Shown: positions 18,481 through 29,053 of the stretch, one piece after another
How the letters are laid out: every line of letters begins with the position of its first letter
Position numbering within the stretch: the stretch's first letter is position 1
Assembly: GCF_002109325.1 (NCBI RefSeq)
Contig: NZ_CP015348.1
Coordinates: 1,429,001 to 1,493,000 of the forward strand
Reading direction: 5' to 3'
Length of the DNA stretch: 64,000 nucleotides
Source of the DNA: Sporosarcina ureae
GTDB lineage: Bacteria > Bacillota > Bacilli > Bacillales_A > Planococcaceae
Made by a program: the position numbers and the translations under genes
Notes under the pieces: model-generated
The model's input: only the letters and a program-made list of their open reading frames with translations
Database searches by the model: none
What the model was told of the DNA's origin: nothing

Positions 18481-19278
18481 TTACATATCCAAATACACAA
18501 ATCCTTCACAAGTAAAACGTACATCTGTAGAAATATAATTTTTACCGCCTGTTTCTACATGTACGATCCCGCCTGGCTGGTGAATTTGCAAGGTCTGATT
18601 TTGATTTTCCTTTGACAAATGAACACCCAAGGCTAGAGATCCTGAACCGCAAGCTTGTTCAAAAAATCTGCTCCCGGTTTCCGTCACATAAACAAAAGGC
18701 CATATTTCATACTCGCTTTCCTTCAACTGCTTGTATGGAATGATACCGATTGCTTTATCTTCAATCTTATTGGTGACTGCTTCAATCAATTGATTAAACT
18801 GATCTTCAGTTGGCCAATAGTCTGTTATGAAATGAGTGATACCATCCAATTTTACGACATTTCCTGTAATACTCCGACCATTCAAATCAATCACTATCTC
18901 AGTCGTTGATAATGGAGGCGGCATTTCAGCTTTGGCGACAAAATGAGTGGGTGACTTTACAACGACTTCGCACTCAAGCGGAAAATCCGAACCTGATGTC
19001 TCTAACAGAAATGTACGATCTTTGGTGAGCCCTTTATAAGAGCAGTAGGCAGCAGCACTTAACACGGCATTACCGCAAAATTCCCCACCCGACATTTCCA
19101 ACCTCAGTACGGCATCTTCAGTTTGTGGTTGCACTAAGAAACCCGCCTGTTCTGCATGCAGATGTTCATCGTCCATAATTCTACTAGCGATTTTCGCATA
19201 ATGCGCAGGTACTACATAGTTAGTTATAAAAACGGTAGTGTTTTTTGATGGACTAGCCTTTACAAAATCCAGTTTCAT
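18481..19278 (-). CDS. CntK-like amino-acid racemase (possible histidine racemase)
   Basis: 265 residues with the diaminopimelate-epimerase fold. Two cysteines form the expected cofactor-independent acid-base pair: Cys68 in SGGEFCGNA and Cys210 in EQACGSGSLAL. Segments such as ASPSKNTTVF, HAEQAGFLV and the C-terminal HQPGGIVHVE resemble Staphylococcus CntK, the histidine racemase of staphylopine synthesis (Cys72/Cys232 there), from memory. No cntL or cntM lies nearby. Instead it is the last gene after hutU, hutI, hutH and a transporter, which suggests converting D-histidine to L-histidine for breakdown. A PhzF-like or other racemase substrate cannot be excluded. Confidence 0.72.
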   Translation of the reverse strand: MKLDFVKASPSKNTTVFITNYVVPAHYAKIASRIMDDEHLHAEQAGFLVQPQTEDAVLRLEMSGGEFCGNAVLSAAAYCSYKGLTKDRTFLLETSGSDFPLECEVVVKSPTHFVAKAEMPPPLSTTEIVIDLNGRSITGNVVKLDGITHFITDYWPTEDQFNQLIEAVTNKIEDKAIGIIPYKQLKESEYEIWPFVYVTETGSRFFEQACGSGSLALGVHLSKENQNQTLQIHQPGGIVHVETGGKNYISTDVRFTCEGFVYLDM

Positions 19279-19320
19279 CTTTAATTCTCCTCCCTTTCCA
19301 CTCGCTGATTACTTCGAAAT

Positions 19321-19357
19321 ACGTGATGCGGTGTGTTGAAAACACACCGCATCACGT
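19321..19357. repeat. Perfect 17-bp hairpin between transporter and racemase genes
   Basis: ACGTGATGCGGTGTGTT, a 3-nt loop (GAA), then the exact complement. It lies between two co-directional genes 97 bp apart and has no T-run on the minus strand, so it looks more like an mRNA-stabilising or processing hairpin than a plain terminator. Confidence 0.7.
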
Positions 19358-19375
19358 AATGTTTCCATGATTTTT

Positions 19376-20686
19376 TTACAGTACCATAGCCGCAACGACA
19401 CCAAAGATGAGAAGCGGGATATTATAATGTAAAAATGTTGGTACACACGTATCCCAAATATGATGATGCTTTCCATCCGCATTCAACCCTGCTGTCGGCC
19501 CTAGCGTACTATCAGATGCCGGTGATCCTGCATCGCCAAGCGCGCCTGCAGTCCCAATTAAGGCAGCCGTTGCCATTGGAGAGAAACCAACAGCTATACA
19601 GATTGGCACGAACAAAGCTGCAATAATTGGAATGGTCCCGAATGATGAACCGATACCCATTGTAATTAATAATCCGATCAATAACATGACGGATGCAATA
19701 ATCAGTTTGTTATCACCTAAAATTGCTGTAGCTGATTCCACTAAATCATTGACTGCACCTGTCTCTTTTAAAATAGTTGCATATCCGGAAGCAATCAACA
19801 TAACAAATGCAATCATACCCATCATGCTAATCCCTTCATTGACAACTCTTTCTCCTTCATTAAAGGGAACGACTGTGAATATATACATTAACGCAATACC
19901 GGTAAGTGCTCCTAAAACAAGTGAACCTGTAGCTAATTGTACAATCAACGCGCCGATAATTGCTCCAATAGTGAGGACGTGACGTAAGTTGAATTTCAGT
20001 TCGATTTCTTCAGGTATTTCTTCCGCAACAATAACTCCCATGTCGCTATGTGGAAGCTCTCTTGGCTTGCGGTACGAGATGAAAACGGCAACTAGTAAGC
20101 CTAATATCATCCCAATTCCAGGAATTAGCATGGAATAGGTGACTGATAAAAGAGGGATCTCCATACCACTTGCTTTCATTTCTTCTGCAATGATTCCGTG
20201 GAATATTAATCCAAACCCAGCCGGAATCATAATGTAAGGCGCTTTTAATCCAAATGTCAACGCACAAGCAACACCTCGACGGTCAATCTTCATCTTATCA
20301 AATAAATGAAGCAAAGGTGGAATTAAAATCGGGATAAATGCTATATGGATAGGAACCACGTTTTGTGAAAAACAAGCAACCCCTGCAATGGTTAGCAATA
20401 AAATTGATCGTTTTCCTCTTAAAACTTTCATCAATCTCTTCACAAGAAAGCCTGTAATTCCTGAAAAACTAATCATAACGGCGAACATTCCGAGCAAAAT
20501 ATAACTTAATGCGGTATTTGCTTGTCCACCCATTCCAGAGACGAGCATTGTTGTTGCTTCCGTCAATGACAAACCTTCCATTAACCCAGCCACACCTGCT
20601 GCGATAATAATGGCAAACATTACGTTAACCCGCAGAAGACTCAACACAGACATAACGATAACTGAAATCACTACCGTACTAAACAT
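19376..20686 (-). CDS. YuiF-like NhaC-superfamily transporter, probable histidine permease
   Basis: 436 residues, about eleven hydrophobic helices, ion-transporter/NhaC-type fold resembling B. subtilis YuiF. Conserved segments include FSQNVVPIHIAFIPILIPPLL and the Gly-rich TMGIGSSFGTIPIIAALFVP, with GALGDAGSPASDSTLGPTAGL near the end. Relatives are often annotated as Na+/H+ antiporters. Placement 145 bp after hutH and before a histidine-racemase-like gene argues for amino-acid (histidine) uptake. Substrate is inferred from context only. Confidence 0.72.
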   Translation of the reverse strand: MFSTVVISVIVMSVLSLLRVNVMFAIIIAAGVAGLMEGLSLTEATTMLVSGMGGQANTALSYILLGMFAVMISFSGITGFLVKRLMKVLRGKRSILLLTIAGVACFSQNVVPIHIAFIPILIPPLLHLFDKMKIDRRGVACALTFGLKAPYIMIPAGFGLIFHGIIAEEMKASGMEIPLLSVTYSMLIPGIGMILGLLVAVFISYRKPRELPHSDMGVIVAEEIPEEIELKFNLRHVLTIGAIIGALIVQLATGSLVLGALTGIALMYIFTVVPFNEGERVVNEGISMMGMIAFVMLIASGYATILKETGAVNDLVESATAILGDNKLIIASVMLLIGLLITMGIGSSFGTIPIIAALFVPICIAVGFSPMATAALIGTAGALGDAGSPASDSTLGPTAGLNADGKHHHIWDTCVPTFLHYNIPLLIFGVVAAMVL

Positions 20687-20831
20687 AGATTCACCTCTTC
20701 CTTTTAAACTAGAATAGAATTTCGAACATTCAGTTATTCACGGGCGAAGAGGGGAAACTCTCCCTCTTAATTTCACTAGTACTCATGAAAACAGATTCAA
20801 CCATTGTAACAAACACCATCTTACATCCTAT

Positions 20832-22340
20832 TTATTTTTTTGTGTATGCATCGAAATGAAAATCACTATTTTTCAACCATTCACTCATTGCTTCAATATC
20901 TTTCGAAAATACGCGATCTTCTTCAATATATGACACGATACTTCTTCCGTTTTCTAAAAACTCTCTTGTGGACGTCGACATCTTTTCTTTTCCACGAATC
21001 TCCACTGCTTGCATACTACAAATTGCTTCTATTGCTAGCACACGACGTGTATTTTTAATTACTTCATATGCATGACGAGATCCAATTGTGCCCATACTGA
21101 CATGATCTTCTTGATTTGCTGATGAAGGAATCGAATCGACACTTGCTGGATGAGCAAATGTTTTATTTTCAGAAACAAGTGATGCTGCGACATATTGCAT
21201 AATCATGGCACCAGATTGTAACCCTGGCTCCGGGCTTAAAAATGGCGGCAAATCATTTAATTGAGGATTTACTAAGCGCTCAATTCGGCGTTCTGAGATA
21301 TTTGCCAATTCTGCTATTGCAATCGCCAAGAAATCCATAGCAAAAGCAATTGGCTGTCCGTGGAAGTTGCCACCGGATAATACTTTTTCACCATTATCAA
21401 AAATGAGCGGATTATCTGTAGCTGCATTCATCTCAATCAGCAATTTTTCTTTTACATAATTCATTGCCTGCCACGTTGCTCCATGAACTTGAGGAATACA
21501 TCTAATTGAATACGCATCTTGTACACGTATTTCTCCTTGCTTTGTCGTTAACTCACTGTCAACTAAAATATTCCGAATTCGTTCTGCTACTTCGACCTGC
21601 TCATTATAACCACGTGCAAGGTGGATATCTTCGTCAAACGCATCAATGATTCCGCGTAAACCTTCAATTGTCATGGAAGCAATGCGTTCTGTCTGATAAG
21701 CCAATTTTTCAGCTTCCAAATACGCAACGACTCCCATTGCAGTCATTGCCTGGGTTCCGTTAATAAGAGCTAGACCTTCTTTTGCCGTTAATACAATCGG
21801 CGTAATTCCCTCTTTCGTTAAAGCTTCCTTGGCAGGAGTTCTTTCCCCTTTATAAAACACTTCTCCTTCTCCGATTAAAACTAGCGCCAAGTGCGATAGC
21901 GGAGCCAAGTCACCACTTGCACCAAGGGATCCTTGCTGAGGAATGACGGGATGAATATGCGCATTTACTAAATCGAGCAATCTCTCAATTACGACAGGAC
22001 GCACTCCTGAAAAACCTTTCAATAACGCGTTGGCACGAAGAAGAATCATCGCTCGTGAAACGATTTCTGGAAATGCTTCCCCTACACCACATGCATGGGA
22101 GCGGATTAAATTTAACTGCAAGGATTCTACATGATCTTTATCAATAAGCACATCACTGAATTTACCAAATCCTGTTGTAATACCATATACAATTCTTTCT
22201 TCATCTACGATTCTTTCTACTGCTTTTCGGCTTTCTTCAACCTTTTTCATGCTTTCTTCTGAGTATTTTACGTTGTCTCCATCGTAAAGTACGCTATGCA
22301 CCTCTGTAAAATTAAGCGTTTGTCCATTTAATACGACCAT
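20832..22340 (-). CDS. hutH: Histidine ammonia-lyase
   Basis: Removes ammonia from L-histidine to give urocanate, the first step of histidine catabolism. The self-formed MIO cofactor comes from Ala141-Ser142-Gly143 in [14 protein letters not shown]. The 502-residue length and [13 protein letters not shown] near residue 52 are typical. A good ribosome site precedes the ATG. A promoter-like sequence lies 55-82 bp upstream, so hutH can be transcribed separately from hutUI, which end 243 bp earlier. Confidence 0.96.
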   Translation of the reverse strand: MVVLNGQTLNFTEVHSVLYDGDNVKYSEESMKKVEESRKAVERIVDEERIVYGITTGFGKFSDVLIDKDHVESLQLNLIRSHACGVGEAFPEIVSRAMILLRANALLKGFSGVRPVVIERLLDLVNAHIHPVIPQQGSLGASGDLAPLSHLALVLIGEGEVFYKGERTPAKEALTKEGITPIVLTAKEGLALINGTQAMTAMGVVAYLEAEKLAYQTERIASMTIEGLRGIIDAFDEDIHLARGYNEQVEVAERIRNILVDSELTTKQGEIRVQDAYSIRCIPQVHGATWQAMNYVKEKLLIEMNAATDNPLIFDNGEKVLSGGNFHGQPIAFAMDFLAIAIAELANISERRIERLVNPQLNDLPPFLSPEPGLQSGAMIMQYVAASLVSENKTFAHPASVDSIPSSANQEDHVSMGTIGSRHAYEVIKNTRRVLAIEAICSMQAVEIRGKEKMSTSTREFLENGRSIVSYIEEDRVFSKDIEAMSEWLKNSDFHFDAYTKK

Positions 22341-22394
22341 CTTTTTTCTCTCCCTTCAATTCCGTTGCTCATGTAACATCGCAATAAAAGATCT

Positions 22395-22422
22395 ATATTA
22401 CAGAACTTGAATGCGCTTACAA
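22395..22422 (-). promoter_or_regulatory. Candidate hutH promoter overlapped by a cre-like site
   Basis: Minus strand TTGTAA (22417-22422), 16-bp spacer, TAATAT (22395-22400). The sequence TGTAAGCGCATTCA (22408-22421) overlapping the -35 box fits the CcpA cre consensus with one or two mismatches, suggesting carbon catabolite repression. The gap also holds a 10-bp hairpin at 22481-22506 that may end hutUI transcripts. Confidence 0.5.
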
Positions 22423-22583
22423 ATAATAGGTTCTATTCACTTGATCCTCACACCATTTTTAATACTATGAGAAATTTTCAAGTGCCTGAGTTAATCCTCA
22501 GGCACTCAGTCAAATGTGTAGTCCGATTTTATTATATTGCGTACATAATTTATACGAATCCTTTACTTACTACTCATATCGCT

Positions 22584-23855
22584 TTAGTTTGACGCGTTAC
22601 CAACGACCTGAACGCCTTTTTTCCAAACCGACTGGACGTGGTTAACGCCGAATAAATATTGGAGTTCTTGATAATTTTTTGCGTCCCATAATACGACATC
22701 ACCTTGCTTACCTATTTCTAATGAACCTACTCTGTCCTCGCTCTTAATCGCGCAGGCTGCGTTGTATGTCGCAGCTGTCAAAGCCTCTGCCGGTGTTAAA
22801 CGCATAGAGATGCAAGCTAAGTTCATCACGAGTGGCATCGATGTCGTGGGGGAAGACCCTGGGTTACAGTCCGTCGAGATGGCCACAGGCACTCCTTCGT
22901 CGATCATACGTCTTCCAGCAGCGGCTTCTTCACGTAAATAGAGTGCTGTCGCCGGCAGAAGACAAGCAATTGTACCTGATTTAGCCATTGCTTGTATACC
23001 TTCTTCAGATGCTTTCAACAAGTGCTCAGCTGAAATGGCACCTACTTTAGCTGCAAGTTCTGCACCGCCATAGGACTCAATTTCATCTGCGTGAATTTTC
23101 GGAATTAATCCCACTTTCTTTCCGGCTTCCAACATTCTCTCGGATTGCTCCGGTGTGAATACACCTTTTTCACAGAATACGTCATTGAATACTGCTAGCT
23201 CTTCTTCTACTACTATCGGTAATACTGTTTCAATTAAATAATCAATGAACTCATCTTCTCGACCTTTATAATCAAGAGGAACAGCGTGCGCCCCCATGAA
23301 TGTCGGAACCAAGTCAATCGGATGTGTTTCTTGAAGTTTTTTCATCACACGAAGTTGTTTTAATTCCGTTTCTAGATTCATTCCGTAACCACTTTTTCCT
23401 TCTACGGTAGTTACTCCATGAGCAAGGAACGAGTCAAGTCGGCGTGTTGATTGCTCGATTAACTCTGCCTCCGAAGCTTCTCTTGTCATTCGAGTCGTTG
23501 CATGGATACCGCCGCCAGCATTCATAATGTCCATGTAAGTGGCGCCTTGCAGTCGCATTTCAAATTCGTGCTCCCGACTCCCTCCATACACCACATGTGT
23601 ATGAGGGTCCACTAAACCTGGAGTCACCAGTTTTCCAGATGCGTCTACAATTACTGCATCTTGCGCTCTTTCACCATACATACTTTCAAGCTCTTTTGTT
23701 GTTCCTACAGCTTGAATGATCCCGTCTTCAATCCATAGACTGCCATCTTCGATAATCCCAAGATCCGACATATCTTTTTTCGCTCGTGGACCTTGCTTCC
23801 CCGAGGCCAACGTGGCCAACTGGGAAGCGTATTTAATCCAAACTATATTTTTCAA
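22584..23855 (-). CDS. hutI: Imidazolonepropionase
   Basis: Metal-dependent amidohydrolase (423 aa) that opens imidazolonepropionate to N-formimino-glutamate, third step of histidine breakdown. The metal-binding HxH is in [11 protein letters not shown]. Further ligands appear in [12 protein letters not shown] and [11 protein letters not shown]. The start overlaps the end of hutU by 4 bp, indicating translational coupling. The enzyme for the next step (hutG or equivalent) is not in the window. Confidence 0.96.
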   Translation of the reverse strand: MKNIVWIKYASQLATLASGKQGPRAKKDMSDLGIIEDGSLWIEDGIIQAVGTTKELESMYGERAQDAVIVDASGKLVTPGLVDPHTHVVYGGSREHEFEMRLQGATYMDIMNAGGGIHATTRMTREASEAELIEQSTRRLDSFLAHGVTTVEGKSGYGMNLETELKQLRVMKKLQETHPIDLVPTFMGAHAVPLDYKGREDEFIDYLIETVLPIVVEEELAVFNDVFCEKGVFTPEQSERMLEAGKKVGLIPKIHADEIESYGGAELAAKVGAISAEHLLKASEEGIQAMAKSGTIACLLPATALYLREEAAAGRRMIDEGVPVAISTDCNPGSSPTTSMPLVMNLACISMRLTPAEALTAATYNAACAIKSEDRVGSLEIGKQGDVVLWDAKNYQELQYLFGVNHVQSVWKKGVQVVGNASN

Positions 23856-25531
23856 TTTATATCATTTCCTTTTTTAAGCATTGGGATATTAACGCCTTTT
23901 TCTAATGCTGTCTTTTCAGCAATTTCATATCCTGCATCTACATGACGTACGATTCCCATACCAGGATCCGTAGTTAACACACGCTCAATACGGGCAGCCG
24001 CTTCATCTGTTCCATCTGCAACAATGACAATTCCCGAGTGAACAGAATAACCCATTCCGACTCCACCGCCGTGATGCAGCGATACCCACGTTGCCCCACC
24101 AACCGCGTTGATCATTGCGTTTAAAATAGGCCAATCCGCCACAACGTCCGATCCGTCTTTCATCGCTTCCGTTTCACGGTTTGGCGAAGCAACTGAACCT
24201 GAATCCAAGTGATCACGGCCAATGACTATTGGAGCGCTTAACTCACCACTTGCTACCATATCATTAATGATTTTTCCGAAACGCGCACGTTCACCGTAAC
24301 CGAACCAGCAAATGCGAGCAGGCAATCCTTGGAATTCAATTTTTTCTTTCGCCATGCGAATCCAGTTACATAAATGTTCGTTATAGCTAAATTCCTTCAA
24401 AATTACTTCATCCAATTTATAAATATCTTCCGGATCTCCCGATAATGCTACCCAACGGAATGGGCCTTTACCTTCGCAAAATTGAGGACGGATATATGCA
24501 GGAACAAATCCTGGGAAATCAAATGCATTTTCGACACCTTCGTCTTTTGCCACTTGACGAATATTGTTTCCATAATCAAATGTGATAGAACCTTTATTCA
24601 TCAAATCAAGCATTGCTTGCACATGTTTCGCCATAGATGCTTTGGATAGTTGTACATATTTTTCCGGATCGCTTGATCGAAGCAAATCAGCATCTATCAT
24701 AGACATGCCAGACGGGACATACCCATTCAACGGGTCGTGTGCTGATGTTTGGTCAGTCAGTATATCTGGAATAAAGTTGCGTTCAATCATTTCCGGTAAA
24801 ATGTCAGATGCGTTACCTAATAACCCAATCGATAATGCTTTGCCATCTTTTTTCGCTTCTTCTGCGAGACGGATCGCTTCATCTAATGAATCCGTTTTCA
24901 AATCTGTGTAGCGTGTTTCAATTCGACGGTCGATACGCGTCTCATCCACTTCAATTGCGATACATACGCCACCAGCCATAGTCACTGCAAGCGGTTGCGC
25001 TCCACCCATTCCGCCAAGACCTGCTGTCACAGTAATAGTTCCTTGCAAATTGCTATTATAATGCTTTTTGCCAAGCTCTACGAATGTTTCATATGTTCCT
25101 TGTACGATTCCTTGTGAACCGATATAGATCCAACTTCCGGCAGTCATCTGACCGTACATCATGAGGCCTTTTTTATCGAGTTCATGGAAAGTTTCCCAAT
25201 TGGCATATGCAGGAACAATATTTGAATTTGCTATAAGAACGCGCGGCGCATCTGCGTGTGATTTAAATATGGCGACGGGTTTACCAGACTGGACAAGTAA
25301 TGTTTCATCGTTTTCAAGCTCTTTTAGCGATTTTACAATCGCGTCAAAACTTTCCCAGTTACGAGCCGCTTTTCCAATACCACCGTAGACTACAAGATTC
25401 TCCGGGTGTTCAGCCACTTCTGGATCCAAGTTATTCATCAACATTCGAAGTGCAGCTTCTTGAAGCCACCCTTTCGTATTTAACTCAGACCCTCTATATC
25501 GAATTACCTTTTCGTCAGCAATTGTTTTCAT
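23852..25531 (-). CDS. hutU: Urocanate hydratase
   Basis: NAD-dependent enzyme (559 aa) turning urocanate into imidazolonepropionate. The family sequence is clear throughout: [20 protein letters not shown] near the dinucleotide site, [10 protein letters not shown] with the active-site region, and [17 protein letters not shown]. An AAAGGAGG ribosome site lies 9 bp before the ATG. It is the first gene of hutUI. B. subtilis orders its genes hutP-hutH-hutU-hutI-hutG-hutM; here hutU leads and no hutP is seen. Confidence 0.96.
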   Translation of the reverse strand: MKTIADEKVIRYRGSELNTKGWLQEAALRMLMNNLDPEVAEHPENLVVYGGIGKAARNWESFDAIVKSLKELENDETLLVQSGKPVAIFKSHADAPRVLIANSNIVPAYANWETFHELDKKGLMMYGQMTAGSWIYIGSQGIVQGTYETFVELGKKHYNSNLQGTITVTAGLGGMGGAQPLAVTMAGGVCIAIEVDETRIDRRIETRYTDLKTDSLDEAIRLAEEAKKDGKALSIGLLGNASDILPEMIERNFIPDILTDQTSAHDPLNGYVPSGMSMIDADLLRSSDPEKYVQLSKASMAKHVQAMLDLMNKGSITFDYGNNIRQVAKDEGVENAFDFPGFVPAYIRPQFCEGKGPFRWVALSGDPEDIYKLDEVILKEFSYNEHLCNWIRMAKEKIEFQGLPARICWFGYGERARFGKIINDMVASGELSAPIVIGRDHLDSGSVASPNRETEAMKDGSDVVADWPILNAMINAVGGATWVSLHHGGGVGMGYSVHSGIVIVADGTDEAAARIERVLTTDPGMGIVRHVDAGYEIAEKTALEKGVNIPMLKKGNDIN

Positions 25532-25553
25532 GATTAAACAACCTCCTTTTTTC

Positions 25554-25568
25554 TATACTTTTAGTATA
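25554..25568 (-). promoter_or_regulatory. Palindrome overlapping a possible hutU -10 box
   Basis: TATACT-TTT-AGTATA is a perfect inverted repeat. On the minus strand its TATACT could serve as the -10 of hutU, though no convincing -35 is present, which would suit an activator-dependent promoter. The rest of 25532-25700 is very AT-rich with no other feature. Confidence 0.3.
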
Positions 25569-25703
25569 CACAAAAGATTCTGTTTACTATTTATTAAATA
25601 ATGATAATTTTATAATCTATATACATTTTAATTTTTCGTCATCTTATTTTTTATAATGAGTTTCACTTTATCATTGTATATCAATCAACGTGTCGAATCT
25701 TGA

Positions 25704-25738
25704 CTAAAAAAAGAACCATACCTATGTACAGTTCTTTC
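25704..25738 (-). terminator. Terminator of the AraC-type regulator gene
   Basis: Minus strand stem AAAGAAC / GTTCTTT followed by TTTTTAG, starting at the stop codon. It separates the regulator from hutU. Confidence 0.65.
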
Positions 25739-27212
25739 ATACATTCGATTGAAAAGAAGAAGGAGTCCTGCCTTCAAGTTTTTTAAATTTCATCGTGAAA
25801 TAACTTTGGTTGGAGTAGCCTGTTAACCCTGATATTTCTTCCAACGACAAACTCGTTTCCTTCAATAAACGTTTGGCTTCGCGAATCCTTACCTGATGCA
25901 GTGCATCTCTAAAGAATTGTCCGGACTCAGCGGAGAATCGTCGGCTGAGGGTACTTTTATTCAGCCTAAGTGTATCCGCACAATCCGTCAAATTCCACTG
26001 CGAATTCCAATAATTCGATTCTATCAACGTCTTTACTCTTTCTACGAGGGAACGTTCTTCTGTTTGAAATTGTACATCGCCATCTCCATGTGAAAGAAGC
26101 CTAGTAATAAAGGCAAGCAACTCCTGCACGATCTCGTGTATAACAGGTTTCTTGATAATCTGTTGAAATACTGCATGATAACAATCTTCCCACTCCATCG
26201 TTTGAATATTATATGACTTCATATATCGGCGTACTTGTGCCAGTACACTAGTCAAGCGGATCCGAACCATTTCAGGGTCGGGATAGGGTTCTTCATACGT
26301 GAAAAACTCTTGCTCCAGCCATTTCCGTATTTCTTTTGCATCCCGTTTTTCAAGCATTTCAATCCATTGCCTTTGCTCCAATGGTGTCAGGAATGGATCC
26401 AGATCAGACCAGTCGGTATATTGACTATTTGACAAAATGATATCATAACCATCAAAAAATACTTTTTCTTTTAATTGCTTTGTCTGTGCATACGTTTCTT
26501 TTAGCGTTTGAAACGCCGGTGGGTCATTGATGACAATCGCCAGTGACTCTCCCTTGTCACCTTTCCACCAAGCTAGAAATGCGTGATACTCTTCATGGAA
26601 CAACTTCTTTTCTCCCTCACACTGTACACACAACACGCAATCCGCCAGCGCAAATAATTGTTGTTCCGTCGTGAATGGAAATCGATGCAACTCATCATAT
26701 AAACGCGGCAAGCTATTTAAGTCAGGTGTTGATATGGCAATCATCGTAATCGGTTGGGTTGTCATCTTGTCCGTAAGAAAAAGATCCGAGTAGTCAATCA
26801 TCATGGACTGATCTTCATTATATAGGTCATTACTATAACGATGTCCTTCACTTCTTACCTGGTAGCGAATTTGTTGAATATGTTTCACTAAGTCATCTGG
26901 TGAAAAGGGACGAAATAAGACATCCTCCGCTCGGTAACGAAGTCCACGGTAAGCGGTTTGAAAAATACGCTCCGATGAAATACCCAACCAGCGTACATGA
27001 CTTTTTCTAAGCAACTCCCCGAAACTATCATCTTGTTGCACCCATGTGTCCATATCCAATAACAGCATGTCAGGAAACTCGTTCAAACCCTCTTTCACAA
27101 ACTCTTCGATGGAATCCCATTTGAATAGCTCCATTCCGGTCATTTGAGATTCAACAAGCCAACGAATTCCTTCTGCTTCCAAATGATCCTTAGCCACTAA
27201 ATGAATCCTCAC
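25737..27212 (-). CDS. AraC-family transcriptional regulator with receiver-like N-terminus
   Basis: 491 residues. The N-terminal ~110 residues look like a response-regulator receiver (VRIHLVAKDHLEAEGIRWLVES, then LLLDMDTW). A long uncharacterised middle follows. The C-terminal ~100 residues are a two-helix-turn-helix AraC DNA-binding domain (LRLNKSTLSRRFSAESGQFF and SLEEISGLTGYSNQSYFTMKF). GTG 27212 is chosen because AAAGGAGG sits 7 bp before it; the longer reading has no such site. It lies just upstream of hutU in the same direction, separated by a terminator, and is a candidate activator of the hut genes; no HutP gene is present. Target is inferred. Confidence 0.75.
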   Translation of the reverse strand: MRIHLVAKDHLEAEGIRWLVESQMTGMELFKWDSIEEFVKEGLNEFPDMLLLDMDTWVQQDDSFGELLRKSHVRWLGISSERIFQTAYRGLRYRAEDVLFRPFSPDDLVKHIQQIRYQVRSEGHRYSNDLYNEDQSMMIDYSDLFLTDKMTTQPITMIAISTPDLNSLPRLYDELHRFPFTTEQQLFALADCVLCVQCEGEKKLFHEEYHAFLAWWKGDKGESLAIVINDPPAFQTLKETYAQTKQLKEKVFFDGYDIILSNSQYTDWSDLDPFLTPLEQRQWIEMLEKRDAKEIRKWLEQEFFTYEEPYPDPEMVRIRLTSVLAQVRRYMKSYNIQTMEWEDCYHAVFQQIIKKPVIHEIVQELLAFITRLLSHGDGDVQFQTEERSLVERVKTLIESNYWNSQWNLTDCADTLRLNKSTLSRRFSAESGQFFRDALHQVRIREAKRLLKETSLSLEEISGLTGYSNQSYFTMKFKKLEGRTPSSFQSNV

Positions 27213-27325
27213 GGCCTGTCCTCCTTTTATTATCGCCACAGTTCGGGCCCTGTTTTCTCTAACCCCTACAAACCCACGAAAATATTCTGGCATTAGGAAT
27301 CGCTAGTACATAAAAACAATGGGCC

Positions 27326-28564
27326 AATTGTACAATCAAGTTAGCCATCTAAATTCAAATAAAAAAATGCCACTATAAAATTTCGTGTATCATTGAAGTT
27401 ACGAGACAAACAATGAGAGGAAGTTTTATAGTGACACAACTTGAGAATACCATACAAAACCGTAAAAATAAACACCTGTCAGCTTTTGAGCGCGGTCAAA
27501 TCGAGGCGCTTCACAAGGACGGGCACACCAACCGAGAGATTGGCAGACGCTTAGGACGCGTTCATCAAACCATTGCCAATGAATTAGAGCGTGGAACCAC
27601 GACTCAACTTCAAACTGGACGCACGCCCTATACAGCCTATTTCGCTGAAACGGGACAGGCGATCTATGAACGAAATCGACTTCAGTGCGGGGCGAAAAGT
27701 AAGTGGCTTATCGCGAGTGAATTTATCGATTTCGCATGTGAGAAGATCCTAGATGAGGACTGGTCGCCAGATGCGGTTGTTGGATTTATAAGCCTTCAAA
27801 ACGAATGGATAGACCGACCTACAGTGTCCACGAAAACCCTTTATAACTACATTGATTTAGACATATTACGCGTTCGAAACATAGACTTGCCGATGAAACT
27901 AAGACGGAACACCAAAGTGAAACGCATCCGTAGAAACCGTCGTATTCTGGGCATGAGTATCGCTGAACGTCCCGTTGAAATTGATAACCGTCAAGAATTC
28001 GGTCATTGGGAAATTGATACGGTAGAAGGACAGAAGTCTGATGACAACGCGTTACTGACACTCGTTGAACGTAAAACGAGAAACTATTATGCGGTTCTAC
28101 TAGACGATCAAGATCACGATTCAGTGGACTATGCGATGAACCAATTACGACAGGATTTCGGCGAGCTGTTTCCTCAAGTATTTAAAACGATTACGTCAGA
28201 TAACGGCAGCGAGTTTTCTAATCTAACAACGAGTCTTCAAGGGGTCACGGACGTCTATTTCGCTCGTCCATACGCACCGTATGAAAGAGGGTCCAACGAG
28301 CGACACAACGGACTTCTCAGATGATATATTCCCAAAGGAAAAGCGATTTCTGATTACTCTACAGCGTCTATTCAACATATTTATCAGACATTGAATCAGT
28401 TGCCCAGGAAGATTTTGAACTATCGACAGCCATCCGTTTTGTTTGAACAAGAGTTAGCTAGGTTAGCTTAGTATTTTCAAAAAGAGATTATCGATAGAGG
28501 GATAACAGCCCCCTTCATACATACACTGGATTTTATCTAAGTGGCTAACTTAATATTGCAATTT
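27326..28564 (+). mobile_element. IS30-family insertion sequence (inactivated)
   Basis: About 1.24 kb bounded by imperfect ~28-bp inverted repeats sharing AAGTTAGCCA (left 27326-27355, right 28535-28564). It carries one transposase gene with a nonsense codon. The right end is 3 bp from the left border of duplication copy 2 (28568). A target duplication could not be identified. Confidence 0.82.
27431..28471 (+). pseudogene. IS30-family transposase with internal stop
   Basis: Helix-turn-helix N-terminus (LSAFERGQIEALHKDGHTN) and a DDE catalytic core: Asp in HWEIDTVEGQK, Asp in TSDNGSEF and Glu in NERHNGLLR. An in-frame TGA at 28322-28324 interrupts the gene exactly where relatives have Arg (usual RRFIPKGK). 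Coding then continues in the same frame as YIPKGKAISDYSTASIQH to a TAG at 28469-28471. A single C-to-T change of CGA would explain it. GTG 27431 has GAGGAAG 7 bp upstream and is the likely start; ATG 27413 is the alternative. All three catalytic residues precede the stop, but loss of about 48 C-terminal residues probably inactivates it. Confidence 0.85.
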
Positions 28565-28640
28565 AGGAAATTAATTCAATCATTATTAGAAAGGTTCTTT
28601 ATCGTTTATACTTAAGGAAACAAGTATGGGGGTCTGTACG

Positions 28641-28937
28641 ATGGATTTTAAAAACGTAGAGGAACAAATCATACAAAAGTATAAAGATGATGAAAATTTG
28701 ATGATTCGTCTATTTGTCCAATGGTGCGTGAATCATAAACTGAATCCACAAGCTCTTTATCAAAAAGCCTATCCTGAACAGCGGGAGAACCCTGCATTAA
28801 AAGAAGTAATGGAAAACGACGATGGATTCGAAGAGCTTCATATTGATAATGAAACCATGCTCGATGTACTTCAGATGTTTGGAAATGATGACCTGGCATT
28901 TGTGGTTGCGGATGAAATACAGAATTTTAAAGTATAA
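28641..28937 (+). CDS. Small acidic protein of unknown function, copy 2
   Basis: 98 residues, identical in DNA and protein to 11310-11606, including the upstream region back to the IS30 border. It keeps its GGGGG ribosome site. Because everything beyond 73 bp upstream differs from copy 1 (IS30 instead of the CMD-gene intergenic region), its promoter may differ if it lies further out. Confidence 0.6.
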   Translation: MDFKNVEEQIIQKYKDDENLMIRLFVQWCVNHKLNPQALYQKAYPEQRENPALKEVMENDDGFEELHIDNETMLDVLQMFGNDDLAFVVADEIQNFKV

Positions 28938-29053
28938 TATTTTTTATTAAGCGTACTGATTTTGATGAAAACTACTGTATCCCTACTGTTTCTTACTATG
29001 ACAAGAACTAAAAATGTGTCTGCAACGGAATTCACTTCTGATGCAGGCACATT

